Source: Spirochaetae bacterium HGW-Spirochaetae-9
Lineage (GTDB): Bacteria > Spirochaetota > Spirochaetia > Treponematales > Rectinemataceae
Assembly (NCBI GenBank): GCA_002839205.1
Contig: PGXP01000074.1
Location: 1-7,673 of the forward strand
Reading direction: 5' to 3'
DNA length: 7,673 nt
How positions within the stretch are numbered: position 1 is the first letter of the stretch; every line of letters starts with the position of its first letter. The position numbers were made by a program, and so were the translations under genes. This document shows positions 6,937-7,673 of this stretch, piece after piece. Below the pieces are notes generated by a model. The model did not search any database. It saw nothing but the letters and a program-made list of their open reading frames with translations, and was not told where the DNA came from.

Positions 6937-7650
6937 GTAGCCCACCGCCGCGGGGTCGCCCGGGCCGTTGCTGAGGAACACCCCGTCCGGCTTGCGCTTG
7001 AGCACCTCGCGGGCGCTGGTCTGCGCCGGCACCACCGTCACGCGGAAGCCTCGCTCCGCCAGGTGGCCGAGCATCGAGCGCTTGACGCCGAAGTCGTAGG
7101 CCACCACGTGCAGGTCCGGCGCCGGCGCCCCGAGGGGCGCCGGCGCCTCGTACGGCGTCTCGCAGGTGACGACCCGCGCCAGGTCGAGGCCGCCCATCTT
7201 GGGGAGGCCCTGGGCGGCCTTGCGCAGCCCCCTCGGCTCACGCGCCTCGGAGGAGACCACGGCCCGCAGGGCGCCCTTCTCACGGATGTGACGGGTGAGG
7301 GCACGCGTGTCCACGCCGCTCACCGCCAGCACGCCGTGCTCGGCCAGCCAGTCCAGCCACGTGAGCCGCGAAGCCCGGTTGAACCGGTAGTTGGTGATCT
7401 CGCGGGCGATGACGGCTCGCGCGTGAGCCTTGCCCGACTCGTCGCGCTCGGGATCGGCCCCGTAGTTGCCGTTCATGGGGAACGTGTACGTCACCAACTG
7501 TCCGCAGTAGGACGGGTCCGTGGCGATCTCCTGGTACCCGCCCATGCTCGTGGTGAACACGATCTCGCCGCCCACCGTACCGGCCCCCGCGAGGGCCTCG
7601 CCGGTGAAGATGGCGCCGTCCTCAAGGACGATGACGGCGGGTCTAGGCAA
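5821..7650 (-). CDS. Chimeric ORF: CarA N-terminal part joined to UvrC C-terminal part
   Basis: One uninterrupted frame of 609 residues runs from TTG at 7650 to TGA at 5821. Residues 1 to ~240 are carbamoyl-phosphate synthase small subunit, starting at that protein's natural N-terminus. From ~245 to the end it is UvrC, the dual-incision nuclease subunit of nucleotide excision repair. The two proteins share no pathway or complex. The join removes the glutaminase nucleophile of CarA and the GIY-YIG nuclease and UvrB-binding (UVR) domains of UvrC, so neither activity would be complete. Codon use and GC change at the join. Gene callers would report this as a single protein and could name it after either half. 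I regard it as two gene fragments brought together by a chimeric assembly or by recombination; both halves are described separately. Confidence here is for the frame being a CarA/UvrC chimera. Confidence 0.85.
   Translation of the reverse strand: MPRPAVIVLEDGAIFTGEALAGAGTVGGEIVFTTSMGGYQEIATDPSYCGQLVTYTFPMNGNYGADPERDESGKAHARAVIAREITNYRFNRASRLTWLDWLAEHGVLAVSGVDTRALTRHIREKGALRAVVSSEAREPRGLRKAAQGLPKMGGLDLARVVTCETPYEAPAPLGAPAPDLHVVAYDFGVKRSMLGHLAERGFRVTVVPAQTSAREVLKRKPDGVFLSNGPGDPAAVGYAVKAVELFVGRSNVQDFDPASRDYIAWHCDGDLVAFIVFTMRDGRMKGRDSFIAPLYGTEEEAIQSFLVSYYSAERLPPPSIYLMKTTATKPVAQYIRRELGVKTRFLIPKEQRHAASMNLAIQNAREEMIKKRREIGDTQALVELRSALGLASLPMRIEGFDIAHLAGKNTVASLISFKNGIPDKRNYRYFRIKSLGKGAIDDFASIREAVARRYTRLVNEEAELPDLILIDGGAGQVSAAKEILDHLGLDCELAGLAKKNEEVYLPDRLAPIVLPMDSPALRVLVAIRDETHRFATGLSKKLRTRDLRFTLLTSVEGIGEARAKRLMKAFGSMAAIAAAEAETIARAAGVSLEIALAVKEKASLSYGAD
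6919..6936 (-). other. CarA/UvrC junction with short shared stretch
   Basis: The minus-strand bases GCCGTCAAGGCGGTGGAG encode AVKAVE (residues 239-244). That wording fits both the CarA sequence after [10 protein letters not shown] and the helix of UvrC that normally precedes its middle region, so the join cannot be placed more exactly by eye. To the right the composition is strongly GC-rich, to the left moderate. A short shared k-mer is what a mis-joined assembly path, an amplification chimera or microhomology recombination would leave. Confidence 0.65.
6919..7650 (-). pseudogene. carA: Carbamoyl-phosphate synthase small subunit, N-terminal ~240 residues
   Basis: CarA splits glutamine and passes ammonia to CarB for carbamoyl phosphate, the precursor of pyrimidines and arginine. 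The N-terminal domain is complete: [13 protein letters not shown] (8-20), [16 protein letters not shown] (33-48), FPMNGNYG (57-64) and [20 protein letters not shown] (111-130). The glutaminase domain starts at [20 protein letters not shown] (182-201) and reaches [17 protein letters not shown] (224-240). There it stops, before the catalytic cysteine (G-I-C-L-G-H-Q in the family) and the His/Glu pair, so about a third of the usual 360-390 residues are absent. The start is TTG at 7650 with only a weak GGGACG-like site, and it overlaps the preceding gene's stop by 8 bases, suggesting translational coupling. Two 60-base rows counted by hand are 72% and 77% GC (6961-7020, 7081-7140), against 50% and 53% in two uvrC rows. 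Almost every third codon base is G or C. A high-GC source different from the rest of the window is likely. Confidence 0.85.
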
Positions 7651-7673
7651 GGTCGTCCCACGCCACGTGGCCG
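7643..7673 (-). CDS. C-terminal tail of an unidentified upstream gene
   Basis: In a frame one base off from carA, the minus strand reads GHVAWDDLA followed by TAG (7645-7643). It overlaps the carA TTG start by 8 bases, an arrangement common between co-translated genes. Only nine residues are visible, so the family cannot be named. A pyrimidine gene such as dihydroorotase (pyrC) would be a usual neighbour of carA, but nothing here proves it. Confidence 0.35.
   Translation of the reverse strand, partial: GHVAWDDLA

Noticed and set aside
5821..7650. A novel bifunctional CarA-UvrC enzyme
   Set aside because: Each half lacks residues required for its activity, the partners have no functional link, and composition changes at the join. 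A chimera is far more likely.

Overview
All recognisable genes lie on the minus strand, so transcription runs from the right end of the window to the left. In that order they are: a few residues of an unidentified gene end; an open reading frame whose first ~240 residues are the carbamoyl-phosphate synthase small subunit (CarA) and whose remaining ~365 residues are the back of the excinuclease UvrC; a promoter; a complete three-part TRAP transporter (dctP, dctQ, dctM); a Gfo/Idh/MocA-family oxidoreductase; and the first 531 residues of a transketolase that runs off the left edge.

The genome is a bacterium of medium-high GC with Shine-Dalgarno-led genes (AGGAG-type sites 5-8 nt before each start). 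The sodium-dependent TRAP uptake system, the sugar-type dehydrogenase and the style of the transketolase suggest a sugar- or sugar-acid-using heterotroph, possibly a spirochaete. That phylum guess is from general resemblance only. The rightmost ~730 bases (about 6,930 to the end) are clearly richer in GC and use almost only G/C-ending codons. They look like DNA from a different, high-GC bacterium.

The central region (1716-5820) is a tidy operon. A sigma70-like promoter (TTGACA, 17 bp, TACCAT) with a palindrome over its -10 element stands directly after the uvrC stop. It is followed by dctP (periplasmic binding protein), a strong intrinsic terminator, then dctQ and dctM (membrane subunits, 14 bp apart) and the oxidoreductase (26 bp further). 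The terminator would make much more binding protein than membrane subunits, and a start site for dctQ lies just beyond it. A plausible reading is that the TRAP system imports a sugar acid or polyol-like compound, the oxidoreductase oxidises it, and transketolase carries the carbon into the pentose phosphate pathway. The substrate itself cannot be read from the sequence.

No previously undescribed system is visible. The one truly abnormal object is the CarA-UvrC junction at about 6919-6936. Both partners lose essential parts at the join, composition changes there, and the join falls on a short stretch that fits both families. This points to a chimeric assembly or an illegitimate recombination rather than a functional fusion protein. 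There are no tRNA or rRNA genes, CRISPR arrays, insertion sequences or long repeats that I could see.
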